From NCBI GenBank assembly GCA_003220435.1, contig QHSL01000064.1, positions 26,377 through 90,376 on the forward strand: a stretch of DNA of 64,000 bases. Direction: 5' to 3'. Position 1 is the stretch's first letter; the number at the start of each line of letters is the position of its first letter. Below are positions 1 through 8,233 of the stretch, piece by piece. The notes below the pieces were generated by a model. The model worked only from the letters and a program-made list of their open reading frames with translations. It did no database searches and was not told where the DNA came from. A program made the position numbers and the translations under genes. This DNA comes from Candidatus Rokuibacteriota bacterium (GTDB taxonomy: Bacteria > Methylomirabilota > Methylomirabilia > Rokubacteriales > CSP1-6).

Positions 1-1272
1 CGCGATCGCCTCCATCATCTCGCGGCTGACAATTTCGTATCGCTGCTTGCGGTCTCCGCCGTGCTCGCCGTCGAACCGCAGCGGCTCGCCGAACGTGACC
101 GTCACTTTCGTCGGGCGCGGCAAGCGCTGCCCGCGGGGCCACGCGCGCCCAGAGCCCCTCACGTACACCGGGACCACCGGAGCGCCGCTCATGACCGCCA
201 GCATGCCGGCCCCGGCCTTGGCCGGCCTGAGGACGCCCTCGTCGCCGCGGGTGCCCTCCGGGAAAATCAGGAGTGCCCGCCCGTCGGCGAGGGCCCGCAT
301 CGCCGTGCGCAGCGCCCCAGGGTCGGCCCCCTCGCGCCGGATCGGTCGCGCATTCAGTCGCCGGATCAACCCGCCGAATCCCGGGATCTCAAACAATTCC
401 GCCTTTGCCAGGAAAGTCAGCTGCCGGCCGGCGGCGCCCCCGATCAGCGGCGGATCGAGGACGCTCGAGTGGTTCGCGACCAGCAGCGCCGGTCCTGTGG
501 CCGGGATATTCTCACGTCCGGTCGATTCCAGGCGGAACAACGTGCGCAGGAGCCCCACGGCCAAAATCCTCATGACCGTGTACAGCCGGTTCGCGCGCGG
601 TGGCCCGTCGACGGGGGGCTCGGCGTCGCGCCGGTGCAGATCGACCGCCGCGGCCATCCGTTCGACGACCTGGTCGGCGGTGAGGTCGGACGTATCGACC
701 TCGATCGCCCCGGGCGCCCTGCGGAGCGGCGCCAGCTCGCGCGTCTCGTCCTGGACGTCCCGGGCCCGCAGCTCGTTCGTGATCGCGTCGAGCGGCGCCG
801 TCGCCCCGACCGCGCTCAGCTCGGCCCGGCGACGGCGGGCGCGTGCCTCCAGCGTGGCGGACAGGTAGAACTTCACCTCGGCGTCAGGACACACGACCGT
901 CCCGGTGTCGCGCCCTTCGAGGACGACGGCCCCTTCGGCCGCCAGCTGCCGCTGCAACGGCGTGACCTTCCCGCGCACGGCAGCGAGCGTCGTAATCTCC
1001 GAAGTGACTCGGGCGACCTCCTGGCTCTTGACCGCTTCCGTCACGTCCTCCCCGTTCAGGTAGACGTGCCCGGCCTCCACCGAGATCGTCAGCGGCGCCA
1101 GGTGCGCGTGCAGCTCCGGCCCGTCGCGCGGCGGGATCCCGGCCCGCATGACGCTCAGCGCGAGGGCGCGATACATCGCGCCGGTCGGCACCAGCGTGTA
1201 GCCGAGGCGCTCGGCCAGAAGGCGCGCCGCGGTGCTCTTGCCGGCCCCCGCGGGGCCGTCGATCGTGATCAC
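1..1272 (-). CDS. cmk: Cytidylate kinase fused to PlsC-type acyltransferase (3' end outside window)
   Basis: One open frame of 424 codons runs off the left edge. Residues 1 to about 220 are a CMP/dCMP kinase: the P-loop reads GPAGAGKST at the N-terminus, followed by GAMYRA and EGRDTGTVV. After a short linker, a second domain from about residue 234 is a 1-acylglycerol-3-phosphate acyltransferase with the NHSSVLD (HX4D) and FPEGTRG motifs. The GTG start has AAAGGAG about 5 nt upstream. The gene follows tyrA after 42 bp and belongs to the pheA-hisC-tyrA transcription unit. Cytidylate kinase recycles CMP for nucleotide and phospholipid synthesis and PlsC makes phosphatidic acid, so the fusion joins the two substrates of CDP-diacylglycerol synthesis. 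Usually these are separate adjacent genes. The kinase call is firm; the fusion rests on my reading of the frame. Confidence 0.88.
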   Translation of the reverse strand, partial: MITIDGPAGAGKSTAARLLAERLGYTLVPTGAMYRALALSVMRAGIPPRDGPELHAHLAPLTISVEAGHVYLNGEDVTEAVKSQEVARVTSEITTLAAVRGKVTPLQRQLAAEGAVVLEGRDTGTVVCPDAEVKFYLSATLEARARRRRAELSAVGATAPLDAITNELRARDVQDETRELAPLRRAPGAIEVDTSDLTADQVVERMAAAVDLHRRDAEPPVDGPPRANRLYTVMRILAVGLLRTLFRLESTGRENIPATGPALLVANHSSVLDPPLIGGAAGRQLTFLAKAELFEIPGFGGLIRRLNARPIRREGADPGALRTAMRALADGRALLIFPEGTRGDEGVLRPAKAGAGMLAVMSGAPVVPVYVRGSGRAWPRGQRLPRPTKVTVTFGEPLRFDGEHGGDRKQRYEIVSREMMEAIA

Positions 1273-1314
1273 CGGCTCCTTTCGCCGCGTCACTCTTCTA
1301 CGACCACCCGGGCC

Positions 1315-2163
1315 TCACCGCAAGCCCTCGCGCACGGCCTTGATCCGCGCGAGCACCGCGCGGAGGACGTCGGCGTCCCCGGCGTCGATGGCACGCTGGA
1401 GATCGGCAAGCGCCCGGCCGAACGCGTCGACGCACGCCGACAGGGCCGCCCGGTTTGCCAGGAAGACCTCCGCCCACATGTCCGGGTCGCCGGCGGCGAT
1501 GCGTGTGGTGTCCTTGAACCCGCGCGCCGCGAGCTCGAGGGCAGCCGGGTCGACGCGGCCGGCGCCGTCGACCAGCGCGCACGCGATCAGGTGCGGAAGG
1601 TGGCTGATCGCCGCCACCGACCGGTCGTGCGTCTCCGGGTCGAGCGTGCTCACGCGCGCGCCCAGGGCTTCCCAGAACTCGGTGGCCGCCTTGACGGCGC
1701 GGAGCTCGGTTCGATCGGTCGGGGTCACGACGACCGTGGCGCCGCGGAACAGATCCACGCGGGCGACGCGATAGCCGCTCTGCTCGGAGCCGGCCATCGG
1801 GTGGCTGCCGACGAACGCGAGCGGGCGGGCGGCGGCGAGCCGCTCGGCCGCGCGGACGATGTTGCCCTTGGTCGAGCCCACGTCGGTGATCACCACGCCG
1901 TCGGAGGTCGCGTGCCACACGCGCTCGAGCAACCCCTCGATCGCCAGGACCGGCGCCGCCAGCAGGACGAAGTCGGCCTGCCGCACTCCCACCTCGAGGT
2001 CCGTCGTGGCTGCGTCGAGCGTGCCGTCGTCCAGGGCCGGCCGCAGCCGGGCCGCGTCGCGCCCGATGCCGACGATCCGACCCGCGAGCGCGCCGGCCCT
2101 TGCCGCCTTCGCGACCGACCCACCGAGCAGGCCGACCCCCACGACCGCAAGCTCGCGGATCAC
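1315..2163 (-). CDS. tyrA: Prephenate dehydrogenase
   Basis: 282 residues. This NAD(P)-dependent enzyme oxidatively decarboxylates prephenate to 4-hydroxyphenylpyruvate on the tyrosine branch. The N-terminus has a Rossmann dinucleotide motif (VVGVGLLGGSV). It continues with TDVGSTKG and the family signature GSHPMAGSEQSG, whose His is catalytic in characterised TyrA enzymes. The all-helical dimerisation domain fills the C-terminal half. No ACT domain is present, so feedback control by tyrosine through that domain is not expected. The GTG start shares GTGA with the hisC stop, which indicates translational coupling. Much longer open frame upstream of this start is hisC read out of frame. Confidence 0.93.
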   Translation of the reverse strand: MIRELAVVGVGLLGGSVAKAARAGALAGRIVGIGRDAARLRPALDDGTLDAATTDLEVGVRQADFVLLAAPVLAIEGLLERVWHATSDGVVITDVGSTKGNIVRAAERLAAARPLAFVGSHPMAGSEQSGYRVARVDLFRGATVVVTPTDRTELRAVKAATEFWEALGARVSTLDPETHDRSVAAISHLPHLIACALVDGAGRVDPAALELAARGFKDTTRIAAGDPDMWAEVFLANRAALSACVDAFGRALADLQRAIDAGDADVLRAVLARIKAVREGLR

Positions 2164-3272
2164 CCGGAGGTCTTTCCGAGAACCACGCGGAGCGCCTTCA
2201 CCAGCTTCCGGTTCTCCTCGGGGGTGCCGACGGTGATCCGCAGCGCGGTCTCCAGCCCGAACGGCGTCATCGGCCGCACGATCACTCCGTGATGCAGGAG
2301 CTTCTGGTAGATGTCCGCCGCGCTGCGGCCGGCGTCGACCAGGATGAAGTTGGCGCGCGAGGGCACGTAGGAGAGCCCGAGGCGCTTGAACTCGTCGTAG
2401 AGGAAGTGCCGACCCGCCTCGATCATCCGCACACACTCGAGCACGTGCGCCTCGTCGTCGAGGGCGGCCAGGGCCGCCGCCTGGGCGAGCGAGTTCACGT
2501 TGAACGGCTGGCGGATCCGGTTCATGAGCGCGATCGCGTCGGCATCGGCGACGCCGTACCCGACGCGGAGCCCCGCCAGGCTCGTGGCCTTCGAGAACGT
2601 GCGGAGAACGACGACCTTCCGTCCCTGCTTGACGTGGGCCAGCGTGTCGGGGAAGTCGGGGCCCATCGCGAACTCGATGTACGCCTCGTCGAACACCACG
2701 ATCGTGCGCTCCGGGACACGGGTCATGAAGTGCTCGACCTCGTCCCGCGTGACGATCGTGGCCGACGGATTGTTCGGGTTCGCGATGAACACGACCTTGG
2801 TCATCGGCGTGATCGCCCGCGCCATCGCCTCGAGGTCCAGCCGGAAGTCCTTCAGCATCACCATGACCCGGACGCCGCCGGCGGCCTGGACGATCATCGG
2901 GTACACCACGAACGACGGGTGCGGCACCACCGCCTCGTCGCCCGGTCGCAGAAACGAGCGGACGAGCAGCTCGATGAGCTCGTTGGAGCCGTTGCCGAGC
3001 ACGACCTGATCGGGCATCACGCCGTGCTTCTTGGCCAGGGCCTGCCGAAGATAGAAGCCGCTGCCGTCCGGATAGCGATTCAGCGAGTTCAGCGCCGACA
3101 TGATCGCCTTCTGCACGCGGTCCGACGGCGGCAGGGGGTTCTCGTTCGAAGCGAGCTTGATGGCATCGTGGATCGTGAGCTCGCGCTCGACCTCTTCGAT
3201 CGGCTTGCCGGGCTCGTACGGCGCGATGCCCAGGATGTGTTCGTTCGCGAGCGACTCCCACTGCGTTGACAA
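2160..3272 (-). CDS. hisC: Histidinol-phosphate / aromatic aminotransferase
   Basis: 370-residue fold-type I PLP enzyme. The cofactor lysine is K228 in RTFSKATSLAG; ANPNNPS (about 165-170) and FDEAYIEF (D195, Y198) are the usual PLP-ring contacts. The family uses histidinol phosphate and often also aromatic 2-oxo acids. Its place between pheA and tyrA suggests transamination of phenylpyruvate, hydroxyphenylpyruvate or prephenate, as for the HisHb/AroJ members of aromatic operons. The start is a TTG with AAAGGAGAG just upstream, overlapping the pheA stop. No in-frame ATG or GTG fits the family N-terminus as well. Confidence 0.9.
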   Translation of the reverse strand: MSTQWESLANEHILGIAPYEPGKPIEEVERELTIHDAIKLASNENPLPPSDRVQKAIMSALNSLNRYPDGSGFYLRQALAKKHGVMPDQVVLGNGSNELIELLVRSFLRPGDEAVVPHPSFVVYPMIVQAAGGVRVMVMLKDFRLDLEAMARAITPMTKVVFIANPNNPSATIVTRDEVEHFMTRVPERTIVVFDEAYIEFAMGPDFPDTLAHVKQGRKVVVLRTFSKATSLAGLRVGYGVADADAIALMNRIRQPFNVNSLAQAAALAALDDEAHVLECVRMIEAGRHFLYDEFKRLGLSYVPSRANFILVDAGRSAADIYQKLLHHGVIVRPMTPFGLETALRITVGTPEENRKLVKALRVVLGKTSG

Positions 3273-3283
3273 GGCTCTCTCCT

Positions 3284-4345
3284 TTACCCGGCCGGGTAGG
3301 ACCCGAGGACCTTCAGGAACAGGGTCCGCTCCCCGATCTCGCTCAACGCCGATGCGACCTGGGACGTATCGCGATGGCCCTCGACGTCCACGAAGATGAC
3401 GTATTCCCACGGCCGCTGCTTGGCCGGGCGCGACTCGATCTTCGTCAGATTGATGCCGAGCCGCGCGAGCGGCTCGAGGATCCGGTAGAGCGTGCCGGGC
3501 TCGTTGCGCATCGCGAACAGGATCGACGTCTTGTCGCGTCCCGTCGGGCCGCTCGGATGGCGGCCCACGACCAGGAAGCGGGTCGAGTTGTGCGGGTTGT
3601 CCTCGATGCGCGGCCTCAGGACCGGCACGCCGTAGAGCTCGCCCGCGAGCTCGGAAGCGATCGCGGCCACGGTGGCGTCGGCGCTCGCCATCTCGGCGGC
3701 GCCCGCGGTGGAGAAGACCTGCTCGGTCGGGACCTCGGGCAGGTGCGCGGCGAGCCAGGTGCGGCACTGGGCGAGCCCCTGGGGATGCGACAGCACGCGC
3801 TTGACCTCCGAGAGCTCGGCGGCCCTCGACAGGAGCTGCTGGGAGATGTTCAGGCGGAGCTCGCCGCAGATGATCACGTTGGAGTCGATCAGCAGGTCCA
3901 GCGTCACGTTGACGGCTCCCTCGGTGCTGTTCTCCACTGGCACGACGCCGAAGTCGGCGCGCCGGCGCTCCACCTCGTCGAACACCTCGCCGACGGAGCG
4001 CGCCGGTTTGTAGACCACGGACGCGCCGAAGCGCTGGAGGGCGGCCTGGTGGGTGAAAGTCGCCTGCGGACCGAGGTAGGCGACCGTCAGCGGGGACTCG
4101 AGGGCGCGGGACGCCGAGAGCACTTCCCGCCAGATCGCGCCGATCGCCTCGGCGGTGAGCGGCCCGCCGCTCGTCGCGATCAGGCGCCCGAAAATCTCGG
4201 CCTCACGCTCCGGGGCATAGATCGGCACTCCCTGCCTGCGTTTGAGGTCTCCGACCTGGAGGACGGCCTCGGCGCGTTGGTTGAGGAGGCGGAGGATTTG
4301 GTTATCGAGGTCGTTAATCCTGGAACGCCAATCGTCCAGGTTCAT
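3284..4345 (-). CDS. pheA: Bifunctional chorismate mutase / prephenate dehydratase
   Basis: 353 residues in three domains. An AroQ-type chorismate mutase occupies about 1-85 (LDNQILRLLNQRAEAV). A prephenate dehydratase with VENSTEGAVN and the STRF motif covers about 90-275. A C-terminal ACT domain (GTLYRILEPLARLGIN, then IESRP) is the expected phenylalanine-binding regulatory site. It converts chorismate through prephenate to phenylpyruvate. I chose the ATG at 4345 because GGGAG lies 5-8 nt upstream; a GTG four codons earlier is also in frame. It is the first gene of the aromatic operon and has its own promoter. Confidence 0.93.
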   Translation of the reverse strand: MNLDDWRSRINDLDNQILRLLNQRAEAVLQVGDLKRRQGVPIYAPEREAEIFGRLIATSGGPLTAEAIGAIWREVLSASRALESPLTVAYLGPQATFTHQAALQRFGASVVYKPARSVGEVFDEVERRRADFGVVPVENSTEGAVNVTLDLLIDSNVIICGELRLNISQQLLSRAAELSEVKRVLSHPQGLAQCRTWLAAHLPEVPTEQVFSTAGAAEMASADATVAAIASELAGELYGVPVLRPRIEDNPHNSTRFLVVGRHPSGPTGRDKTSILFAMRNEPGTLYRILEPLARLGINLTKIESRPAKQRPWEYVIFVDVEGHRDTSQVASALSEIGERTLFLKVLGSYPAG

Positions 4346-4383
4346 AGGGACTCCCACTACTCCGGGCTCTCGGGATACCGCGC

Positions 4384-4413
4384 ATTATAGGCCCACGGTT
4401 TCGGCAAGGGCAA
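4384..4413 (-). promoter_or_regulatory. Sigma-70-type promoter for pheA operon
   Basis: Read on the minus strand, a perfect -10 TATAAT (4389-4384) is preceded by TTGCCC (4413-4408) with an 18-bp spacer. Transcription would begin near 4377 and leave a leader of about 32 nt carrying the GGGAG ribosome site. It lies wholly in the gap between the rluB stop and the pheA start. Promoter activity is inferred from the motif. Confidence 0.65.
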
Positions 4414-4414
4414 G

Positions 4415-5164
4415 TTACCTGCCCCCCCGTCGCGGTGGCGGCCCGTCGGCGACGGCGGCGCGGAGCGCCCGCACCTCGCTCGCGGTGAGTGGCCGCGAGG
4501 CGCCGGGCGGGAGCGCGCCGAGCGCGACGGCGCCGAACTCGGTCCGGCGCAGCCGCACCACCCGATGTCCGAGCGCTTCGCAGTAGCGCTTGACCTCGTG
4601 CTTGCGGCCTTCGGCGAACGTGAGGCGCACGCGGCTCTCGCGTGGCCCGGTGTCGAGAAGCTCGACCGCGAGCGGCCGCGCCGGCCCGTCGTCCAGCGCG
4701 ACGCCGCGCCGCCACCGGGCGAGCGCCGCGCGCGCGACGGGGCCTTCGACACTCGCCTCGTAGATGCGCGGCAGCGCGTAGCGCGGGTGGAGGAGCCGAT
4801 GAGTCAACGGCCCGTCGTTGGTGAGCAGGAGCGCGCCTTCGACGTCCCAATCGAGACGGCCCACCGGATAGAGGCGCACGTCGCTGGTCACGAGGTCCGC
4901 CACGACCGGGCGCCCCTGCGGGTCGCTGAGCGTGGTGACATAGCCGCGGGGCTTGTTGAGCAGCACGTAGCGCTTCGCCTCGGCCGGCGGCAGCGGACGG
5001 TCGTGGACCGTGATCGCGTCGAGCTCGGGATCGGCCAGAGTGGCGGGACTGCGCGTGACGATGCCGTTGACGGCAACGTGGCCGTCGACGATCAGGCGGT
5101 CACCCCCCCGTCGAGACGTCAGCCCCGCCTGCGCCAGGATCTTGTTGAGTCTCAGCTTGGCCAT
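4415..5164 (-). CDS. rluB: RluB/RsuA-family rRNA pseudouridine synthase
   Basis: 249 residues. An S4 RNA-binding domain (about 1-60, LRLNKILAQAGLTSRRGGD) precedes the RsuA/RluB/E/F catalytic domain. The catalytic aspartate is D105 in GRLDWDVEGALLLTNDG, and KPRGYVTT and EGRKHEVKR are other family blocks. Family members isomerise a single uridine in 23S or 16S rRNA. RluB (23S U2605 in E. coli) is the best guess from size and from linkage to scpAB, which is frequent; the exact target cannot be read here. The first 65 bp overlap the 3' end of scpB. Confidence 0.88.
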   Translation of the reverse strand: MAKLRLNKILAQAGLTSRRGGDRLIVDGHVAVNGIVTRSPATLADPELDAITVHDRPLPPAEAKRYVLLNKPRGYVTTLSDPQGRPVVADLVTSDVRLYPVGRLDWDVEGALLLTNDGPLTHRLLHPRYALPRIYEASVEGPVARAALARWRRGVALDDGPARPLAVELLDTGPRESRVRLTFAEGRKHEVKRYCEALGHRVVRLRRTEFGAVALGALPPGASRPLTASEVRALRAAVADGPPPRRGGR

Positions 5165-5723
5165 GCTCGGCGGGGACAGCCGCCAGCTCGGGGATGATCA
5201 GCTCGCCCTCGACCTTGGGCAGATCGGCGAGATCGCGCAGCCCGAACGCGACCAGAAACTCGCGCGTCGTCTCGAAGAGGTAGGGCCGCCCGGGAGCCTC
5301 CTTGCGACCGGTGATGCGAACGAGTCGGCGCTCGAGCAGGTTCTCGAGCACGGCATCCGAGTTCACGCCGCGGACCGCGTCGATCTCGGGACGGGACACT
5401 GGCTGCTTGTAGGCGACGATCGCCAGGGCCTCGAGGGCCGGCCGCGACAGGCGGGCGCGCGTCCGCGCCCGGGCGAGCCGCACGAGCCACGGGGCCAGCT
5501 CCGGACGCGTCATCATCCGATAGCCGCCGCCGACCTCGACGATCTGCAGTCCCTGGCTCGAAGCGTCGTAGCGCGCGCGCAGCTCGTCGACGAGCGCGCG
5601 CGCCTCGCGGAGATCGCCCAGGTCCAGCACCTCGCGGATGCGCTCGGCTTCCAGCGGCACGTCGGAGGCGAACAGGAGCGCTTCGACGACGTCAGTTGGC
5701 GTCGGCACGGGCAGCCTCCCCAT
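5100..5723 (-). CDS. scpB: Segregation and condensation protein B
   Basis: 207 residues with tandem winged-helix domains typical of ScpB (LEALAIVAYKQPVSRPEIDAVRG is the diagnostic central block). ScpB dimers bind the ScpA kleisin and regulate Smc ATPase in the chromosome condensin. The start overlaps the scpA 3' end by 32 bp and its own 3' end overlaps rluB by 65 bp, giving a tightly coupled scpA-scpB-rluB unit. The C-terminal tail after about residue 180 is low-complexity. The Smc partner is encoded at 43186-46731. Confidence 0.92.
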   Translation of the reverse strand: MGRLPVPTPTDVVEALLFASDVPLEAERIREVLDLGDLREARALVDELRARYDASSQGLQIVEVGGGYRMMTRPELAPWLVRLARARTRARLSRPALEALAIVAYKQPVSRPEIDAVRGVNSDAVLENLLERRLVRITGRKEAPGRPYLFETTREFLVAFGLRDLADLPKVEGELIIPELAAVPAEHGQAETQQDPGAGGADVSTGG

Positions 5724-6480
5724 TCGGGATCGTGGTCTGGCGTTCGATGACTATCTCGCCGAAGAGCTCCGTCTGCTGCGTCTTGATCCGACCGAGCCGC
5801 ACCAGCTCGAGCACCGCCAGCAGCGACACGACGATCTCCGAGCGGCGGCGATCGCCGGACGTCAGCGACGAGAAGAGCAGCGACCAGGTGTCGCGCAACA
5901 CCGATAGGATCATCGTCATGCGCTCGAGCACCGAGGGCGCGTTCGGTTCCACCTCGCGCGGCCGCTGCCGGGTCTGCTCCTCGATGAGGCGCTTCAGCGT
6001 CCGCTCGAGCAGGTGCACGCTCAAGTCCTCGAGCGGCACCTCCTCGGGTGGGGGCAGCGTGCTACCGGTACGGCCCCACACCAGGCTCTGCTCGGCCTCC
6101 CGCTGGGCCAGCCACTCGCCGAGCGCCTTGACCCGCGCGTACTCGCGCAGGCGCGCCTCGAGCTCCAGACGCAGGGTCAGACCGTCCTCGTCCAGCTCCT
6201 CGTCCGGCGTCTCGTCGGGCGGGACCAGGAGCTTGGACTTGAGATAGATCAGCGTCGCGGCCATGACGAGATAGGCGCCCGCCGCCTCGAGGTCGCGGAA
6301 CTCCATCGCCTCCAGGTGGGCGAGGTACTGGTCGGTGATCGTGCGCACCGGAAGGTGCGCCAGATCGATCTCGTTCGTGCGGCAGAGGTGCAGGAGCAGA
6401 TCGAACGGCCCCTCGAAGCCCCCGACGCGAAGGGTGAGGTCGCGCGAAGCGTCGAGGGTGTCCCGTGACTCGTCGCTCAT
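5692..6480 (-). CDS. scpA: Segregation and condensation protein A (kleisin)
   Basis: 262 residues. The N-terminal kleisin block FEGPFDLLLHLCRTNEIDL contacts the Smc neck; YLVMAATLIYLKSKLLVP follows, and the C-terminal winged helix (VSLLAVLELVRLGRI) would bind the Smc head. The ATG start shares ATGA with the trpS stop. Translation of the open frame further upstream is not ScpA-like, which supports this start. It forms the Smc-ScpAB condensin with scpB and smc. Confidence 0.92.
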   Translation of the reverse strand: MSDESRDTLDASRDLTLRVGGFEGPFDLLLHLCRTNEIDLAHLPVRTITDQYLAHLEAMEFRDLEAAGAYLVMAATLIYLKSKLLVPPDETPDEELDEDGLTLRLELEARLREYARVKALGEWLAQREAEQSLVWGRTGSTLPPPEEVPLEDLSVHLLERTLKRLIEEQTRQRPREVEPNAPSVLERMTMILSVLRDTWSLLFSSLTSGDRRRSEIVVSLLAVLELVRLGRIKTQQTELFGEIVIERQTTIPNGEAARADAN

Positions 6481-7469
6481 GGCGTCAGGTGCACCGCCGT
6501 CCGGACGTCCTTCATCGTGGCCTGGGCGACCGTGCGCGCGCGACGTGACCCCTCGTGCAGGAGCTCGACGATCGTGGCCGTCTTCTCCGCGTAGACCTGC
6601 CGCCGCTCGCGGATCGCCGCCAGGGGCGGCAGCATGTGCTTGAGCAGGACGTCCTTGCAATCCAGGCAGCCGATCGACGCCGTCCGGCATCCGGTGGCGC
6701 ACGCCTCGCGATCGGACGGGGGCGTGAAGATCTTGTGCAGGTCGAACACCGGGCAGATGTCGGGGTTGCCGGGGTCCGAGCGCCGCTTGCGCGCCGGATC
6801 CGTCACCATGGGGCGGATCTTGCGTGTGATGATCTCCGCGGTGTCGGAGAGCTCGATCGTGTTGTTGTACGACTTCGACATCTTGCGGCCGTCGGTGCCC
6901 GGCACCTTGGGAATCTCGGTCAGCTTCACTTCCGGCTCCGGGAACACCGGGCCGAACGTGTTGTTGAACCGCCGCGCCACCTCGCGCGTGAGCTCGACGT
7001 GGGGCGCCTGATCGATGCCGACCGGTACCCACTTCGGCCGATACATCAAGATGTCGGCGGCCTGCAACAGCGGGTAGCCGAGCAGGCCGTACGACGGCGA
7101 CTCCAGGTGCTGCTGCTCGATGCGCTCCCGGTAGGTCGGGACGCGCTCGAGCCAGGTCACCGGCGTGGTCATCGAGAACAGAAGGTGGAGCTCGGCGTGC
7201 TCCGGCACGAGCGACTGGATGAAAAGCGTCGAGCGCTCCGGATCGAGCCCCGCCCCGAGCCAGTCAGCGACCATCTCGACGGCGTTCGCCGGGACGTCCG
7301 ACGTGTCGAGGTCGTCGGTGAGCGCGTGCCAGTCGGCGACGAAGTAAAAGCAGTCCAGCTCGTCCTGCAGCTTCACCCAGTTCGCCAGGGCCCCCAGGTA
7401 ATTGCCCAGGTGGACCTTGCCGCTCGGTCGCATCCCCGACAGCACGCGGTCCTTCCCCACTCCGGCCAT
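6477..7469 (-). CDS. trpS: Tryptophanyl-tRNA synthetase
   Basis: 330-residue class I synthetase that charges tRNA-Trp. The HIGH-equivalent is VHLGNYLGAL and the KMSKS loop is GRKMSKSYNNT. MRPSGKVHLG is the usual bacterial TrpRS start region. The ATG at 7469 overlaps the upstream stop as TGATG; an in-frame ATG 33 bp upstream is less likely because it lies inside the neighbouring glycosyltransferase. A cysteine-containing insert (CATGCRTASIGCLDCKD) sits in the C-terminal half. Confidence 0.93.
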   Translation of the reverse strand: MAGVGKDRVLSGMRPSGKVHLGNYLGALANWVKLQDELDCFYFVADWHALTDDLDTSDVPANAVEMVADWLGAGLDPERSTLFIQSLVPEHAELHLLFSMTTPVTWLERVPTYRERIEQQHLESPSYGLLGYPLLQAADILMYRPKWVPVGIDQAPHVELTREVARRFNNTFGPVFPEPEVKLTEIPKVPGTDGRKMSKSYNNTIELSDTAEIITRKIRPMVTDPARKRRSDPGNPDICPVFDLHKIFTPPSDREACATGCRTASIGCLDCKDVLLKHMLPPLAAIRERRQVYAEKTATIVELLHEGSRRARTVAQATMKDVRTAVHLTP

Positions 7470-8233
7470 CAGCCTTGGTCGCTCTCTTTCTGACGCTCCC
7501 ACGCCTTCACCGATCGGATGAGCACATAGTACGCGTAGAGGCTAGCCAGAAGAAAGCCTCGCGCCCCGTCGAGGAAGCCGCGACGGAGGACATACATCGC
7601 GAGGAACCGGCCGAGCGGCCGCAGCACCATGTCGCTCGCCCGTGCGCGCTTACCGCTCCGCAGCCACTCCTCGGCGGCGAGGGTCGAGTAGCGGTCGGCG
7701 CGCGCGAGGAAGTCGGAGACGTCGCGATAGCTCCGATGGATCAGCGGGCCCTCGAGCCGGCCGACACTGCCCGTCACGTCCACCGACTCGTGGACGGCGC
7801 GCTCGACGAACCGGCCGCGGCCGCGCCGGAAGAGTCGGATCTGCCAGTCCGGCCAGAGCCCACCGTGCCGGATCCACTGCCCCCAGAACATGTTGCGCCG
7901 GGGGGTACGGTAGCCGTCGTGCGGCCCGCCGGCGGCGAGCACGCGCGCGATCTCGCCGCGAAGCTCGGGCGAGACCAGCTCGTCGGCGTCGAGCGAGAGG
8001 ATCCAGTCGCCGCCCGCCTCTCCGATCGCGAAGTTCTTCTGCGCGGCGAAGCCTGGCCATGGACGCACGATCACGCGATCGGTGAACTCGCGGGCGATCT
8101 GCACGGTCTTGTCCTGCGACAGCGCGTCGACGACGATCAGCTCATCCGCCCACGCCGCGCTCTCCAGGCACGCGCGCAGCCGCTCCTCTTCGTTGAGCGT
8201 GACGACGACGACCGAGAGCCGCCGGCGGGTCAT
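7469..8233 (-). CDS. Family 2 glycosyltransferase, WaaE/KdtX-like
   Basis: 254 residues. The GT-A fold begins at VVVVTLNEEERLRACLES and carries the metal-binding SLDADELVSP motif. The C-terminal part has RGFLDGARGFLLASLYAYYV, typical of LPS-core beta-1,4-glucosyltransferases of the WaaE/KdtX group. It is the last member of the LPS-core gene run and its ATG shares ATGA with the waaC-like stop. Inner-core transfer to heptose is the likely role, but donor and acceptor cannot be read from sequence. Confidence 0.8.
   Translation of the reverse strand: MTRRRLSVVVVTLNEEERLRACLESAAWADELIVVDALSQDKTVQIAREFTDRVIVRPWPGFAAQKNFAIGEAGGDWILSLDADELVSPELRGEIARVLAAGGPHDGYRTPRRNMFWGQWIRHGGLWPDWQIRLFRRGRGRFVERAVHESVDVTGSVGRLEGPLIHRSYRDVSDFLARADRYSTLAAEEWLRSGKRARASDMVLRPLGRFLAMYVLRRGFLDGARGFLLASLYAYYVLIRSVKAWERQKESDQG

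Noticed and set aside
61..2292. A 743-codon plus-strand open frame antisense to cmk-plsC and tyrA
   Set aside because: It covers three clearly conserved minus-strand enzymes and its translation is Arg/Pro-rich without motifs.
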